From: Phialophora verrucosa
Taxonomy: Eukaryota; Ascomycota; Eurotiomycetes; Chaetothyriales; Herpotrichiellaceae
Length of the DNA stretch: 64,000 bases
Direction of reading: 5' to 3'
Assembly (NCBI GenBank): GCA_002099365.1
Contig: MSED01000013.1
Coordinates: 1,550,001-1,614,000, forward strand
Shown here: positions 50,442-62,084 of the stretch, piece by piece
Position numbering within the stretch: position 1 is the stretch's first letter
Layout: every line of letters starts with the position of its first letter
Position numbers and translations under genes: made by a program
The notes under the pieces: generated by a model
What the model saw: the letters and a program-made list of their open reading frames with translations, nothing else
The model's database searches: none
Told to the model about the DNA's origin: nothing

Positions 50442-52729
50442 ATGGGCTCACTAAGCAACGACACTTCGTCCTACGATGTCGATGTCAGTCTGTACCATTC
50501 ACAAGTCACCAAGCCAATTAAGGCAATATGCATCGGCAGCGGGATCTCTGGGATGTGTTTGGCGTTCATGATGAAGAAGCATGTGGAATCATTCGAACTC
50601 ACAATCTATGAAAAGAATGCCGATATTGGTGGAACGTGAGTTTCCCGTCTCAGCAAAGGAAAGACGTTGCGACCTTTATCCAGCACATGTCTCAACACGC
50701 ATCCGCTTGTGGAAAATCGTTGTTTCAGCGCTGTTCTAATCCAACGGATGTTGACTCAGTGCTCAGATGGCTCGAAAACCGATATCCTGGGTGTGCATGT
50801 GATATTCCTGCTCATTTATACAGTAAGGCTGAGCCCTGGTTAAGTTGTCTGCGAAGACATTGGTCGCTGACGACAATGAAAGCCTTCTCGTGGGAACCCA
50901 AGCACGACTGGTCGAAATACTATGCTGATTCGGCAGAAATACACCAATATTGCAGAAGTAAGTTGGAGCTCCTTGTCCGCAGGTCTGGGTGCTTCTCCTA
51001 TATACTGACACGTCGGGTGAGAATTCTACGAACAAAATAAACTAGCACAATTCACTCGTTTGAATCACAAAGTCAAGCAGGCAGTGTGGGACGACCATGA
51101 GCGGAGATGGCACGTTGAAGTGGAAAATTTGCTGACAGGCGAGACGATCCATGACTTTTGCGACGTGCTCGTCAATGCCACTGGTTTTCTCAACAAATGG
51201 ACTTGGCCAAAAATTGAAGGACTGGAGAAGTTCTCACGGCCCAAGCTTCATTCTGCGGCTTGGGATGACTCGGTTGATTGCACCGGAAAACGAGCTGGTG
51301 TCATTGGGACAGGGTCGAGTGCCATACAAGTGAGCTACGCGATATCGTGTAACAGAAACGATTGCTGATTGTCTGTCAGATTGTTCCTCAGATACAGAAA
51401 GGTAATAGCCCCAATCAGCAGATGACCTTCACCTTGAGTGGGCTTTGACAGAACAATAGTGGCAAAGGAATTGAAGGTTTTCATGCGTTCTCCCACATGG
51501 ATCTCACCTGCCATAGGAGGCAACACTTCCGCACAGTTCCAACATAATGACGACGACGATGAATCGGAGAACTCTGGACACCGGCAATTCGTCTTCACGG
51601 AAGAACAGAAGCGTAGATTTGCCGAGGACCCCGAATATCACCTGCGGTTCCGGAAAAGGATCGAAGCGGAGGTCAACTGGATGGCCGACATTTTCATGGT
51701 CGGAACTACTATGCAACGAGACGTGCAGAAGATGATGACAGAACAGATGCGGAAGCGACTTGGGCCTGGCCATGAGGAGCTCGCCGCCAAACTGATTCCA
51801 CAATGGCCGCCAGGATGCCGTCGATTGACACCAGGGGACGACTACCTCGAGTCGCTGGTCAAGCCGAATGTAGAATCGGTCTTTGGGGACATACAAAGCA
51901 TTGACGAGACGGGGGTGGTCATGATGGATGGTACACGACACGAGCTCGATGTGCTGGTAAGCAAACACTATCGGTTCCTTCGAGGGTCTCTACTTTTTTG
52001 AGGACGGCTGCTAACGCGCTGACAGATTTGCGCCACTGGATTCGATGTGTCGTTCATTCCGTCTTTCAAGCTTATCGGCCGCGGCGGAATTGACATCAAA
52101 GATGATTGGAAAGACCTTCCTAACGCGTATCTTGGTCTTGCCGCCCCTGGTTTCCCAAACTACTTCATCATCTGTGGGCCTCAGGGCCCGCTGGGCAACG
52201 GCTCCATTTTACCCGCTGTGAGTTGAACTTGCCTAATTTGCAGATACCCGTGCCTGAATTCTAATCATTCTGAGCAGATCGAGGTTCTTTGCGAGTACAT
52301 CAGCACCGTCATGGGAAAGATGCAGGCCGAACGCATCCTGTCAGTGGCACCGAAACAGCGCGCCGCAACACAATTCCAGGAGCATATGAGCAGATTCCAC
52401 CGCAAGACGGTCTGGACACAGCCCTGCAGGTACGATCTCCCAAGTTCGTATGGATCGCTTCAGACCCTAATCGAGTGCGCAGGTCGTGGTACAAGAACGG
52501 TAAAATTGATGGCGAACCACAACTTTGGTGCGGCACGGCGTTGGCATACATCAAAACAATTCGGCATCCACGGTTTGAGGACTATGAGATTGATTATGAG
52601 AGTAGTAACCAATGGGCATTCCTCGGAAATGGCAAGATTAAAGCTCACAATGGCCTGCCGGATGGTACTCCCGACATTGATGGTCTAGCACCTTATATCA
52701 GGAATGGGGACACGCCATGGACTATATAG
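50442..52729 (+). CDS. Flavin-containing Baeyer-Villiger-type monooxygenase 1
   Basis: Nine exons (50442-50635, 50767-50822, 50883-50957, 51022-51329, 51380-51401, 51460-51956, 52026-52217, 52278-52429, 52483-52729) give 580 aa in one frame. First Rossmann motif CIGSGISGMC for FAD, with IYEKNADIGGTW, then NRYPGCACDIPAHLY and FSWEPKHDWSKYYADS. Second Rossmann motif VIGTGSSAIQ for NADPH. Later ICATGFDVSFIPS and a C-terminal WYKNGKIDGEPQLW segment. The type I fingerprint (FxGxxxHxxxW) reads FSRPKLHSAAW: the usual Gly is Arg. Family members insert one oxygen next to a ketone, giving an ester or lactone, using NADPH and O2; some oxidise aldehydes or heteroatoms instead. Exon 5 is only 22 bp. BVMO2 in the same cluster is a clear relative. 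Confidence 0.88.
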
Positions 52730-53015
52730 TGTGACTGCCGGCAGCCGAGTTGTAGATCAAACATTTCAAGCTCGTGTACATCTAGTAACAACTTCACGCA
52801 CATCTCACGACTTCCTCAACCATTCCATAAGCGGGATTCATGGTGCCTTTGCACTTGATATATTGCGTACGCAAAGCTTTCGGCTGCCCTGAGACATGCG
52901 ACAGACATATCACGGCGCTGTAGAGAGAGCTCAGATGGTCTTAGTAATTTGAAGTATATATGCTTTATTTCTCTTGAACTATGGTTGTCTCTCTGGCCTC
53001 TCACGACCGTGACAA

Positions 53016-53988
53016 TTACAAGGTTCCGTCTCTCAACTTCTTGAAATCCTCGGCCATGTTTGGAGACACCTCCGTCAACACCCTCCGCTGAGCCACATCA
53101 GGAAAATCTGGAGGGTCACGGTAGAAGAACCGATCCACGCTTGCCTCGCAGACTGTGGCGTTGAGATCAGTATTGTCCAGCATGTCCTGAATTGCCGCGG
53201 CTATGTGTGTTGTCGGCGTTATCAGCTCCTGGTCCACACGGTCTAAGATCGGTTTTGGCATAATAGTCGTCGGTACAAGTCCTGGAACGAGAGCGCAGAC
53301 TCGAAACCCTTCATCCTTGTGTCGCAAACCCATGCTGCGTGCGAGACCAACGATGCCATGCTTCGCAGCGCCGTACAACGGCTGCACCGGTACCGGATAC
53401 AGTCCCGCACCACTTGATGTCAAGACAAGCAACGGCTTCTGCACATTGCTTGGGTTGCGTCGAAACGCAGAGAGGGCGAGAATTGCCGTATAACAGCTTC
53501 CAAGGAGGTTAATGTCGAGAACTTCCATGTCAGGAGCCTTTTCAGCAGTTAATTTGGGTGCATCCACGGCGAAATGGTCAAAAGCATCCGGTTTCCCTGC
53601 ATTTGCGAAGACTAGAGACGCCAAATGTCAGTCGGTCATATGTACTAAGCACCCAGTGCTGTTGGTAGGAATGCACACCTACCAAAGTCGACTCTGCCAT
53701 AGTTAGCCAGAACTTGCTCAAATGCATCGAACTGCTGCTTCCACGACCGTACATCCACTTTGTAGAAGGAGCCGCCGATATCTTCAGCTGTCTGTCTCCC
53801 AACCGTCTCGTTATAATCTAAAATTGCCACTTTCCAGCCTTTGTTGGCGAGCTCTACGGCGGTTTGCCGACCCATGCCAGTCGCTAGAGATTGTTCAGTT
53901 GCACCATAAATTGGTGAATCAGGCGACATTCGGCCTTACCAGCTCCAGTTATGACCGAGACTTTCGACTCCACATTCTGAGCAGCCAT
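53016..53988 (-). CDS. Short-chain dehydrogenase/reductase 1 (classical SDR)
   Basis: Three exons (53988-53940, 53883-53683, 53611-53016) give 281 aa. The cofactor motif VITGAATGMGRQTA is assembled across the first intron. VDFVFANAGK is the NAG-type motif. The active site is TSSGAGLYPVPVQPLYGAAK with Ser, Tyr and Lys in the usual places. ILDYN after strand 2, with Asp, favours NAD over NADP. It resembles fungal 15-hydroxyprostaglandin-dehydrogenase-like SDRs that oxidise secondary alcohols. In this cluster it could make the ketone used by a BVMO, which is inference. It is downstream of the LovD-like gene on the same strand, with the hairpin and 15-mer motif 150-180 bp upstream. Confidence 0.88.
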
Positions 53989-54140
53989 CTTCAAGCGTTT
54001 CGAAACGACTTGATTACTCCAGATAGCAATCAACGGAATTTGGATCCCATACCTTTTTCCTCCAATCTCGTCTTGTGTCCATTTATGAGACGTGGTCGGA
54101 GCATCAAAGTGCGGCCCCGGAAGTGTCTACCTCCACATCA

Positions 54141-54170
54141 AAAAGCCGGCGTTCGCCGGCTTTTCGGACC
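54141..54170. promoter_or_regulatory. Perfect hairpin plus the 15-mer CCGGCTTTTCGGACC
   Basis: 54141-54164 is AAAAGCCGGCG, TT, CGCCGGCTTTT: an 11-bp perfect stem with a 2-base loop, containing CGG...CCG half-sites. Overlapping it, 54156-54170 is identical to 59612-59626 in the ligase/BVMO2 promoter. It lies 150-180 bp upstream of the SDR1 start and past the stop of the LovD-like gene, so it could act as an operator, a terminator-like structure, or both. Confidence 0.55.
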
Positions 54171-54342
54171 AAGTCAGAACGGACAGAACTGACGACAACG
54201 CGTATGGACAGAACTGGCATACTGGATAAGATGGATGCATCACAGCTTGCGCAATATCAACCACTGGATATGGAAGCCAAGGTGGGCGATAAGGTGCACG
54301 GAATATAAAGCCAACATATGTGAGGAAGATGCTGATTGCATT

Positions 54343-55775
54343 CTAAATCTGCGCGGCCAGCCGCTTGTAGGACTGTCTCTGGAAGGTTTTCAATGCTCGC
54401 ACGCATAATGGGTCGGCAAACGTAAGCACCGAGGCAACCATTGCTCCTGCGACGCCTTTTTCCCTGTCTACCCACTGCAACGACTCGTCAGCAGCGGCAC
54501 GAACAAAGATAAACAGGTTGCATACCCAGTAGCAGTTTGGAAAGCCGCTCCATTGCGCACTTCTAGCGCCCAGACCAGTGTCTAGTTCTTCGAAATTGAT
54601 CGCGACACCGAGACCAAAGTTCTTGGGCGCATCCACTGGGATCTGGGGTAAAATGTTAAGCTCCTGTTCTTCAATCATTCTGGCGACCCGTTCCTCCATG
54701 TGCCGAGACGTGTCGAGACAGGGTGTAAAAATATCTGTGATGGATTCAGAAGATAGGAGCCTGGGCTCGCTATCACTGAGGAAGACATGATGGAGCAGCC
54801 TGCAAAGGTCGTCGGCAGTACTCCAGAGACCACCGCCACCGTTGTGATGTCCTGATCTAGCATACTTGGCTCCTGCATTTTCGTCTGCTTGCTTCAGAGT
54901 CCCATCTTTCTGCCGCCAGTGTGTCGCGGTTAGACGATGGCAGTATTTGGGGTCGTCGAGCGGCTCAAATGTTGTATTGTCCAAGCCCAGAGGTTTGAAA
55001 ATGTGTTTTTGAAAGTAGTCACCAAGGCTCATATTGTTGAGCCGTGCAATCTGGACCTCAAATTAGTGCGCGTCGACACATGAAAGACTTGGAAATACCA
55101 AATGCCCGATCCAATCCATCCCAACCGAGTATGTCCATCCTTCTCGTGGCGAGAAGACAACAGGATAGATGAGATCTTCCTGTGCCATGTTACTAATTTC
55201 AAGGTCCGTATCAAGCTGCGTGGGCTTGCTCACCATAGCCCCTGTTTGCGAGTTAGTCGATCTTCCTACATACTGGTTCCACCTTGTGACGATGGGCTCC
55301 GAAATGTCAACACAGATTCCACTCTGATGGCTAAGGATCTCTCTTATGGTTGGTAGCCTTTTCCAGTCGGTAAGTATGGGCTGGCCGTTTTCTCTCCAAC
55401 CTTGAAGCAACTGAAGTCGTTTCAATTCCGGCAAGATCTCGTCCGGTACTGCGTCCAGCGTGACCTGTCCTCTTTCCACACACTGCATCAACGCAATTAC
55501 CACGACAATCTTCGTACATGATGCCACCCAGAAGACCGTGCTGCCGTCGACTTCCGACCGGTCGGCACTACCCAGAAAGCGTCTACCTTTCTTGCCCTCG
55601 CAAAGAATAGACCCTGAGACACAACGTCAGTTCACCCATAACCAGCGAGATGTCGGGCCAAGACAAGCGTTTTCATCTCACCCTTTCGATCGACTGACTT
55701 CACCTGAAAGCCTGGTAGACCTCTAAGGTCATCGCCCACATCTTGGAAGATTGTCTGTACGTGTACTGGTTCCAT
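54343..55775 (-). CDS. LovD-like / class C beta-lactamase-family hydrolase or acyltransferase
   Basis: Three exons (55775-55682, 55613-55099, 55056-54343) give 440 aa, close to the ~413 aa of LovD-type enzymes. The serine motif SCTK is at residues 63-66 (S-x-x-K), in FWVASCTKIVVVIALMQ. The tyrosine motif is around Tyr193 in GWTYSVGMDWIG. Further on are LGLDNTTFEPL, GGGGLWSTADDLCRLLHH and SGFPNCYW, typical of this family. Members are esterases, transesterases or lactonases acting on polyketides and related esters, so cleaving or forming an ester made by a BVMO is plausible (inference). Introns of 68 and 42 bp, the second unusually short but with CACTAAT before its acceptor. It diverges from the nitronate-monooxygenase-like gene across a shared promoter. 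Confidence 0.85.
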
Positions 55776-56163
55776 TGTGTAAGCTGCAGAATACCAATCT
55801 GGGATGTTGCATTTGTGACAGGTCCAGGACGTTCCGTGGCCGCAAGTCCTGATTTCTCTCGCCCGGCTTATCCCCACATCAGTCGTGGTTGACACGGCCG
55901 CAACCTCGCCGCGCACCGGATTGCCGATGGCTGCGCATGCGATCGCCCTGATATCTGGACCATGAAGAAGGGCCAATGACAGGATCTGAAAGCTTGGGTT
56001 TCCGGAATTACGTGTCCAATGTTAGAGACTCGGCTAACGTGGCTATGAAGGCTTGCTGTGACAGCTCACATCTCTTCCCGTGCTTTCAAAGGGACGTTAT
56101 TCCAATACAGTCCTTGTATTCCGGAAAGACCAGCAAACTCACCAGATTCAAGAAGCGACCAAG
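55776..56163. other. Divergent promoter between the LovD-like and nitronate-monooxygenase-like genes
   Basis: 388 bp. No additional gene. Contains the 14-mer motif at 55916-55929. Confidence 0.6.
55916..55929. promoter_or_regulatory. Putative Zn2Cys6 site, CCGGATTGCCGATG
   Basis: Identical over 14 bases to the site at 48635. It is 141 bp from the LovD-like start codon and 235 bp from the nitronate-monooxygenase start, so it is placed to serve both. Confidence 0.6.
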
Positions 56164-57514
56164 GATGGGTATACGCACCAAGCTGACAGATGCTCTTGGG
56201 ATTAGAGGTAGGTGTTCGAAACTTTTACCGAAATAGAAACCATGAATTTATGATGTGGTTTCTGATCCTGTTGTAGTACCCGTGGTTCAAGGTGGCATGC
56301 AATGGGTCGGGTATGCTGAACTTGCAAGCGCCGTCAGTAATGCTGGAGGATTGGGCATCGTGAGTGAACTTCTGACATCCGAACTGGCTTGAAGACGGTT
56401 GCTGAAAGTTATTATGCGGCAGTTGACAGCCTTGACACAACCAGACGAAGGTAAAGTCTGGTGCCCCTGGCAGATCCAGTACACCAACGTGCTCACTCGG
56501 GGTGAACAGAGTTTCTTCGTCAGGAGATTCGCAGATGCCGTTCTATGACCAACAAACCGGTAGGAACAAGGTTCCACCCTGACTCAATGTTCATGGTAAG
56601 CTCACGCAAGGTAGTTTGGAGTTAACATTACTCTCCTGCCGTCAATGGTACCACCGGACTACGGGTCATACGTCAAGGTAGTCATCGAAGAAGGTGTCAA
56701 GGTCGTGGAAACAGCCGGCAACAGCCCTCAGACGGTGATTCGGGCTCTAAAGGATGCAAATATCGTCGTCATCCACAAGTGCACGACAGTACGCCATGCC
56801 CAGTCCGCTGCTAAGCTCGGGGTTGACTTTGTCTCCATTGATGGATTCGAATGTGCTGGCCACGTGGGCGAGGCTGATATTACAAATTTCATTCTCCTGA
56901 CTCGCGCTCGCCAGAGTCTCAACATCCCCTTTATCGCCTCGGGCGGTTTCGCCGATGGGCAAGGCCTTTTCGCGGCACTGGGTATGGGAGCTGAAGGTAT
57001 TTGCATGGGGACTAGATTCTTGTGTACACTTGAGGCACCGGTCCATCTCAATATCAAGAAAGCAATCTGTGAAGCGTCAGAAACCGATACTGAACTGGTG
57101 ATGAGAAGGTGGACCAACACGTCACGTCTGTACAGCAACAAGGTCTCGCGTGAAGCAGTGCAGATCGAAAAGACCAGCAAGACCGGCGAGTTTGCTGAGA
57201 TTGCCCCGCTTGTGAGCGGTAAACGAGGTCGACAAGTCTTCACCACTGGAGACGCTGATTTTGGCGTAAGTGATGTGTCCCAACTCAGCCCTGCCGTGAA
57301 ATACTTGAGCTAAGTTCAGGCATATCAACAGGTCTGGACTGCTGGCCAATGCATAGGCTTGATACATGATATCCCGACGTGCTCGGAATTGCTCGCGCGA
57401 ATAGAACATGAGGCGGAACTCGCGCTGGAAAGGACCATTACCCTGATCAGAACAGCAGGTCCACGGTCTGAGCTGGAGAGTGGGATCGGGCAAAGTCGCG
57501 TCAGTAAGCTCTGA
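56164..57514 (+). CDS. Nitronate monooxygenase-like FMN protein (2-nitropropane dioxygenase family)
   Basis: Six exons (56164-56206, 56277-56359, 56423-56450, 56510-56559, 56615-57265, 57332-57514) give 345 aa. Motifs: VPVVQGGMQWVGYAELASAV at the N-terminus, KPFGVNITLLPS, VVIHKCTTVRHAQSA, IDGFECAGHVGE, PFIASGGFADGQG and GAEGICMGTRFL for the FMN phosphate site, and VWTAGQCIGLIHDI at the C-terminus. The family uses FMN to oxidise nitronates, but many fungal cluster members have other or unknown roles, including enoyl reduction. Nothing here points specifically to nitro compounds. The 3' end converges with the ligase gene, only 69 bp between stop codons. Confidence 0.88.
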
Positions 57515-57583
57515 ATTACTTGTAACGTATTCGAGCATAGGACATCTTGGTTACTACATGGAAGGATCTTATGGTAGAAGTGC

Positions 57584-59387
57584 TCACAATCTTACGCCAC
57601 TCGGTCTAATCTTCTTTTGCAAGTCTTTTCGTAAGATCTTCCCGTTACCTGCTCGTGGGACCTCCTTGATATATGTCACTCCATCAAGCCACTTAGGCCT
57701 CGCTTTCCTGCCTTGCACGAATTGCAAAATCTCATTCGTCACTTCTGCATTGCCAATCTCCCCGTTTTGCAAGACAATGTAAGCATGAGGGACTTGTCCA
57801 CTGTAGGGATGTGAGTGTCCCAAGATGCAAACATCTTGCACCTTCGGATGTTGAAGCAGTAGGTCTTCAAGCTCGACCGGTGAAACACCTACCCCTTTGA
57901 CTTTTATTAGATCCTTGAGCCGGCCTGTCACGACCAAGCATCCCTCTGGATCCAGATAGCCTTTGTCGCCTGTTCGGAGCCAACCCTCTGAGTCAAAGAG
58001 TTCTTGTGTCGCCTGTTCATTGTGAAGATACCCTAAGGCGCACTGGGGGCCCTTGACGAGTATCTCGCCCTCAGCGACCTCGTCTCCTCCCTCATTCACG
58101 AATTTGACCTCGGTGTTCGGTAGTATTACACCACAAGTTGTGGCGAACTTGTAATCATAATGTGACGGGTTGTGTGCTGTGACACAGGAGCAAGTCTCCG
58201 TCATTCCATATCCCTGCTTGAAACCAGTCTTTGGAAATCTCATCTGGAGTCGTTTCAATATTTCAGGGGGAAGCGGTGCCGAGCCCGAGCTAAAGCGGCG
58301 AACGAAGCTGAGATCATACTTCCTCACCACGGGGTCACTGACCAGCCGGATGAGGATGGGCGGGACGAGTATCAGTTCCTTGATTCGGTGCTGGGTGATC
58401 GCATCCAGCATGGAGATGAAGGAGTACTTCGGCAGCATGATGAGCTCCTTGTAACGTAGGAGAGGCAAGTGAAGCATGTGTACAAGGCCAGTAACTGATT
58501 GGAATACAATCAGTCTGTGGGCAAGTCGACGATGGAGAAGATGCACTTACCATGGTAGAAGGGCAAAACAGCGAGAACGCAATCCACGTCAGCGCTTGTA
58601 ACAGATTCCATTTGAAGGGACTGAGCAATCACATTGTGATGAGACAGCATGCACTGACACTGCTTTCAGCTACCTCTTCCATCGAGACATTGGCAGACTT
58701 ACAGCTTTTGGATTCCCAGTAGTGCCGCTCGTGAAGCTCAGATATCCTGCAACATCCTTATTGCTCGTCCCTTGCGCCATTGTCCATGTCTGGGTAGAGG
58801 GAAGCTTGTTGGACATGGCTGCACTTCGGATCAGCTGGCTTGTACTAATTAGCTTCGGATGTTGACCCTCGAGGGTGAAGATGCGGTCGTGGCTGAGGGA
58901 TACCGATTCTGCTGCCGTGAGTGCTTGGTCAGCCGACGATGCTGCTGTAAAGACAAATCGCGCGTCTGAGGTGCGCAAGCCATGTACGATTTCTTCCAGA
59001 GTCGAGGTGGGTGACAGGCCGACAACCTTGCCGCCGTTTCGAAGCACGGCAAACACAACTACCGGATACCAGACGCTGCTGGGGCTGACAAGCATCACAG
59101 TGTCTCCAGGTTCCATGTTGTAAAGCAGCTTGAGAGTAGCAGACGCGATTTCGGCATATTGCTTTACTTCGAGGTAGCTCAAACGTTCCTTCGTCGCTGC
59201 GTTGGTAACCCCGACTTGCGGGTTGCGCCGAGCATTTTCATCGAATTGCTTGGATTCGAACAGCCATTCCCACACCGTTACATCGGCGGGAACTAACAGA
59301 GTTGATTAGAAAAGTGGCCGATCACCCAGGAATCTCATGTTGTAGGAACTGACTGGTAAGGTCGGGAAGCATGGACTTGTGAGGCAT
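57584..59387 (-). CDS. Acyl-CoA synthetase / 4-coumarate-CoA-ligase-like AMP-binding enzyme
   Basis: Four exons (59387-59354, 59292-58703, 58653-58551, 58494-57584) give 545 aa, a normal family length. Motifs: SFTSGTTGNPKA (ATP P-loop), MLSHHNVIAQ after the second intron, VLPFYHVTGL, FSSGSAPLPPE, GYGMTET, GWLRTGDKGYLD with the Asp that binds ribose, GRLKDLIKVKG, and PRAGNGKILRKDL with the catalytic Lys. The enzyme makes an acyl-adenylate and then an acyl-CoA. In the cluster it would activate a ring-opening or oxidation acid before the crotonase step (inference). The C-terminus GVRL is at best a weak PTS1. It diverges from BVMO2; the two starts are 356 bp apart. Confidence 0.92.
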
Positions 59388-59743
59388 GCTGGCGACTCTC
59401 TTAGCGCTCGCATTCAGGTCGGCAATGTCTGGTTGTACTTGGCTACGAATGCTGGATTGATCAATGGAACTACTGGTACTGCCTCTCCGCTTTGTTCATC
59501 TATCGATTACTTATTAAGTTTACTTCTTGAGCTCTGATGGCGGATGAGCGAGGTGGTTCTACGGCACCGAGACAAGTCTCCTAGAGGCCTGGGTTCGACA
59601 AGACCGCGTCCCCGGCTTTTCGGACCCTTGGGCGCACCGCAAGAAGCCGTGACACAACATCGCGATCGATGATTGTTTTATCTGCAGCTTCACTGTGCGG
59701 TCTCTCGATATTGTAATTGCACAACACTGTCTTTGACGCAAAC
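59388..59743. other. Divergent promoter between the acyl-CoA ligase gene and BVMO2
   Basis: 356 bp without a gene. Contains the 15-mer listed below. Confidence 0.6.
59612..59626. promoter_or_regulatory. Putative regulatory site, CCGGCTTTTCGGACC
   Basis: Identical 15-mer to 54156-54170. Contains CGG-N5-CGG half-sites. It is 118 bp before the BVMO2 ATG and 225 bp before the ligase start. Confidence 0.55.
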
Positions 59744-61891
59744 ATGGCCTCAGACTGTGGGTCGACAGGTGATATACCCTCGTATCTGCAGCGTGAGTCT
59801 ATGCGGCCCCGGCGGCTTCGAGTGATAGGGGTTGGAGCTGGCGCATCCGGGCTTTTGTTGGCGTACAAATTACAGCGAAATTTTGACCAGATCGACTTGA
59901 CAATCTTTGAGAAAAACAACGGTTCGCGAAGCACCAGCTCGCCATGCTTGTACTGTGTACTGACGTTCTGCACAGGAGTTGGAGGCACATGGTGGGAAGT
60001 AAGTCTGATCGGAGGCCTGTTAGGGCAAGGCATTGCTGATGTTCTTGGCAAAAGAATCGCTATCCAGGGTCAGTTGCTCGCGACCATGTTACGGTATTCC
60101 GTTACTGAAATTGCTGTGCAGATGTGCTTGTGATAACTTCTCACACAACTATACCTACTCTTTTGCGCCCAAGACAGACTTTGAAGCCACATATTCTACT
60201 TCGGCAGAGATCAGGGGGTACGTTTCCTCTTACTGTTGCTTCCCGAAGTCTCTGACGCCTTGGTCAGATATTTCGAGGATTTCTGCCACGCACACAACTT
60301 GGACAAATACATTAGACTTTCTCATTCCGTACAAAAATGCCTATGGGACGAACCATCAAGCACTTGGACCGTTACAACGAGGAATGATGCGACCGGCGTG
60401 ACACAGGAAAACGTATGCGACGTCCTTGTCAATGCTACTGGGGTACTAAATGCGTGGAAATGGCCGGATGTGACAGGGTTGTCACGGTACCGCGGTCAAA
60501 TGACTCACAGTGCTGCCTGGGACGAATCAGTCGATCTGACTGACAAGAAGGTCGCCTTGATTGGAAACGGGTGAGTTGATCGATATAACCAAGCCTGTGT
60601 CGTCCAAACTTACGGTGGTAGTTCTTCTGCAATTCAAATACTCCCAGCCATCCTTCCAAAAGCCCAAAAGGTGGTCAACATGATACGCAGCCCGGCTTGG
60701 GTAGTCACTCCGTTTGGGAACAGCCTTCCCCGAAAGTTCTCCGAGGAGGAAATGGATAACTACGCACGCGACCCTCAAGCCCATCTCGCTCTCAGAAAGC
60801 ACGTGGAAGCTACCAACAATGGTTTCTTCAAGATCTTTCTGAAGAACACCCCTGAATGCCGAGAAGCGAAGCGACAATTCACGAAGCAGATGCGATCTGT
60901 CTTGGGCGATGCTGCCCTCGCGGACAAAATCATTCCCACGTGGCCCTTGGGATGTCGTCGCTTGACACCTGGGGTTGGCTACCTGAGCGCATTATCGCAT
61001 GAAAAGGTCGAAGTCGTGCATGAAGCTCTTGCCGAAATCACCGAGACTAGTGTCAAGAGTGCGTCAGGTCGAGAGTTCCCTGTGGATGTGATCATCTGCG
61101 CCAGCGGATTCGACACGTCGTTCAAGCCGAAATATCCAGTGATAGGGAGAAACGGCCAGGATCTCCGTGAGATTTGGGCCAACGAACCAAAAGGATATCT
61201 AGGTGTGGGAGTGCCCGAGTTTCCCAACTATTTCACGTTTCTGGGACCAAATTGCCCCATCGGAAACGGTCCGGTGTTGAGTGCCATCGAGGCCCAGGGC
61301 GACTATATCTGCAAGTTCATCAATCGCATCCAGACGGAAGACATCAGGTATGGATACTCCGTCAACTTTGGGGGTCTAACCATAAACCCATCTGTTGCAT
61401 ACGTCTTGCCTTTTGCCACACTATTCTCCTTCTTCCGTCCACTGACTCTAAGCAGATCTGTCGCGCCCAAACTTCAGGCAGCCAACGAGTTCATGCAACA
61501 CAAAGATCTGTTTTTCACCACGACAGTGTGGAGCGAGGATTGCAACTCATGGTACAAACTCAGGCACAACAACAAGGTAGCCGCCCTGTGGGTGGGATCA
61601 ACAGTCCACTACCTGCGGGCCATTGAGAACCCTCGATATGAAGACTGGGACTTCACCTACATTTATGAGAATCGTTGGTCGTACTTGGGCAATGGCCTAG
61701 GTCCAGATGATGTGGACCCCCTCGCGGACCTGGCGTGGTATATCCGAGCAGAAGACGATTCGCCGATACTTGGTAGCAAAAGAGTTCACAAGGGTCCTTG
61801 GGTCGGTAACCGCGGAGAGAGTGTGATTGGGTTGGAAGGTCAAACTGAAACCTTGACCACGGAGACCGAGTACGCGGAACCACACCTGTGA
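59744..61891 (+). CDS. Flavin-containing Baeyer-Villiger-type monooxygenase 2
   Basis: Seven exons (59744-59921, 59976-59998, 60055-60068, 60122-60217, 60268-60570, 60622-61347, 61456-61891) give 591 aa. FAD motif VIGVGAGASG, IFEKNNGVGGTWW, NRYPGCACDNFSHNY, and the full type I fingerprint YRGQMTHSAAW (FxGxxxHxxxW with Tyr for Phe). The NADPH Rossmann motif is LIGNGSSAIQ, with ICASGFDTSFKP downstream. Exon 3 is a 14-base microexon coding NRYPG with its neighbours. Introns 1 (54 bp) and 6 (108 bp) are multiples of three and free of stops, so unspliced reading would add residues silently; homology shows they are introns. By family it inserts oxygen beside a ketone using NADPH. Confidence 0.9.
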
Positions 61892-62084
61892 GGTGGGATG
61901 TCTTATGACAGTGTAGCATCGAATATAGAGACCAGTAAGATTGACTGATTGGGAATCATGCAGCTTCTAATCAGACTGCGAACAAAACATATAAAATACG
62001 TACATTGACCCAGCACTGGCGCACAGTATGACTATCCTCTTCAGCGCTCGCGGTTTGAGATCTCAAGTAGGAGGAATCTCAGCT

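Noticed and set aside
56728..57246. 172-codon minus-strand open frame
   Set aside because: Lies entirely antisense to the large exon of the nitronate-monooxygenase-like gene, whose plus frame is clearly conserved.
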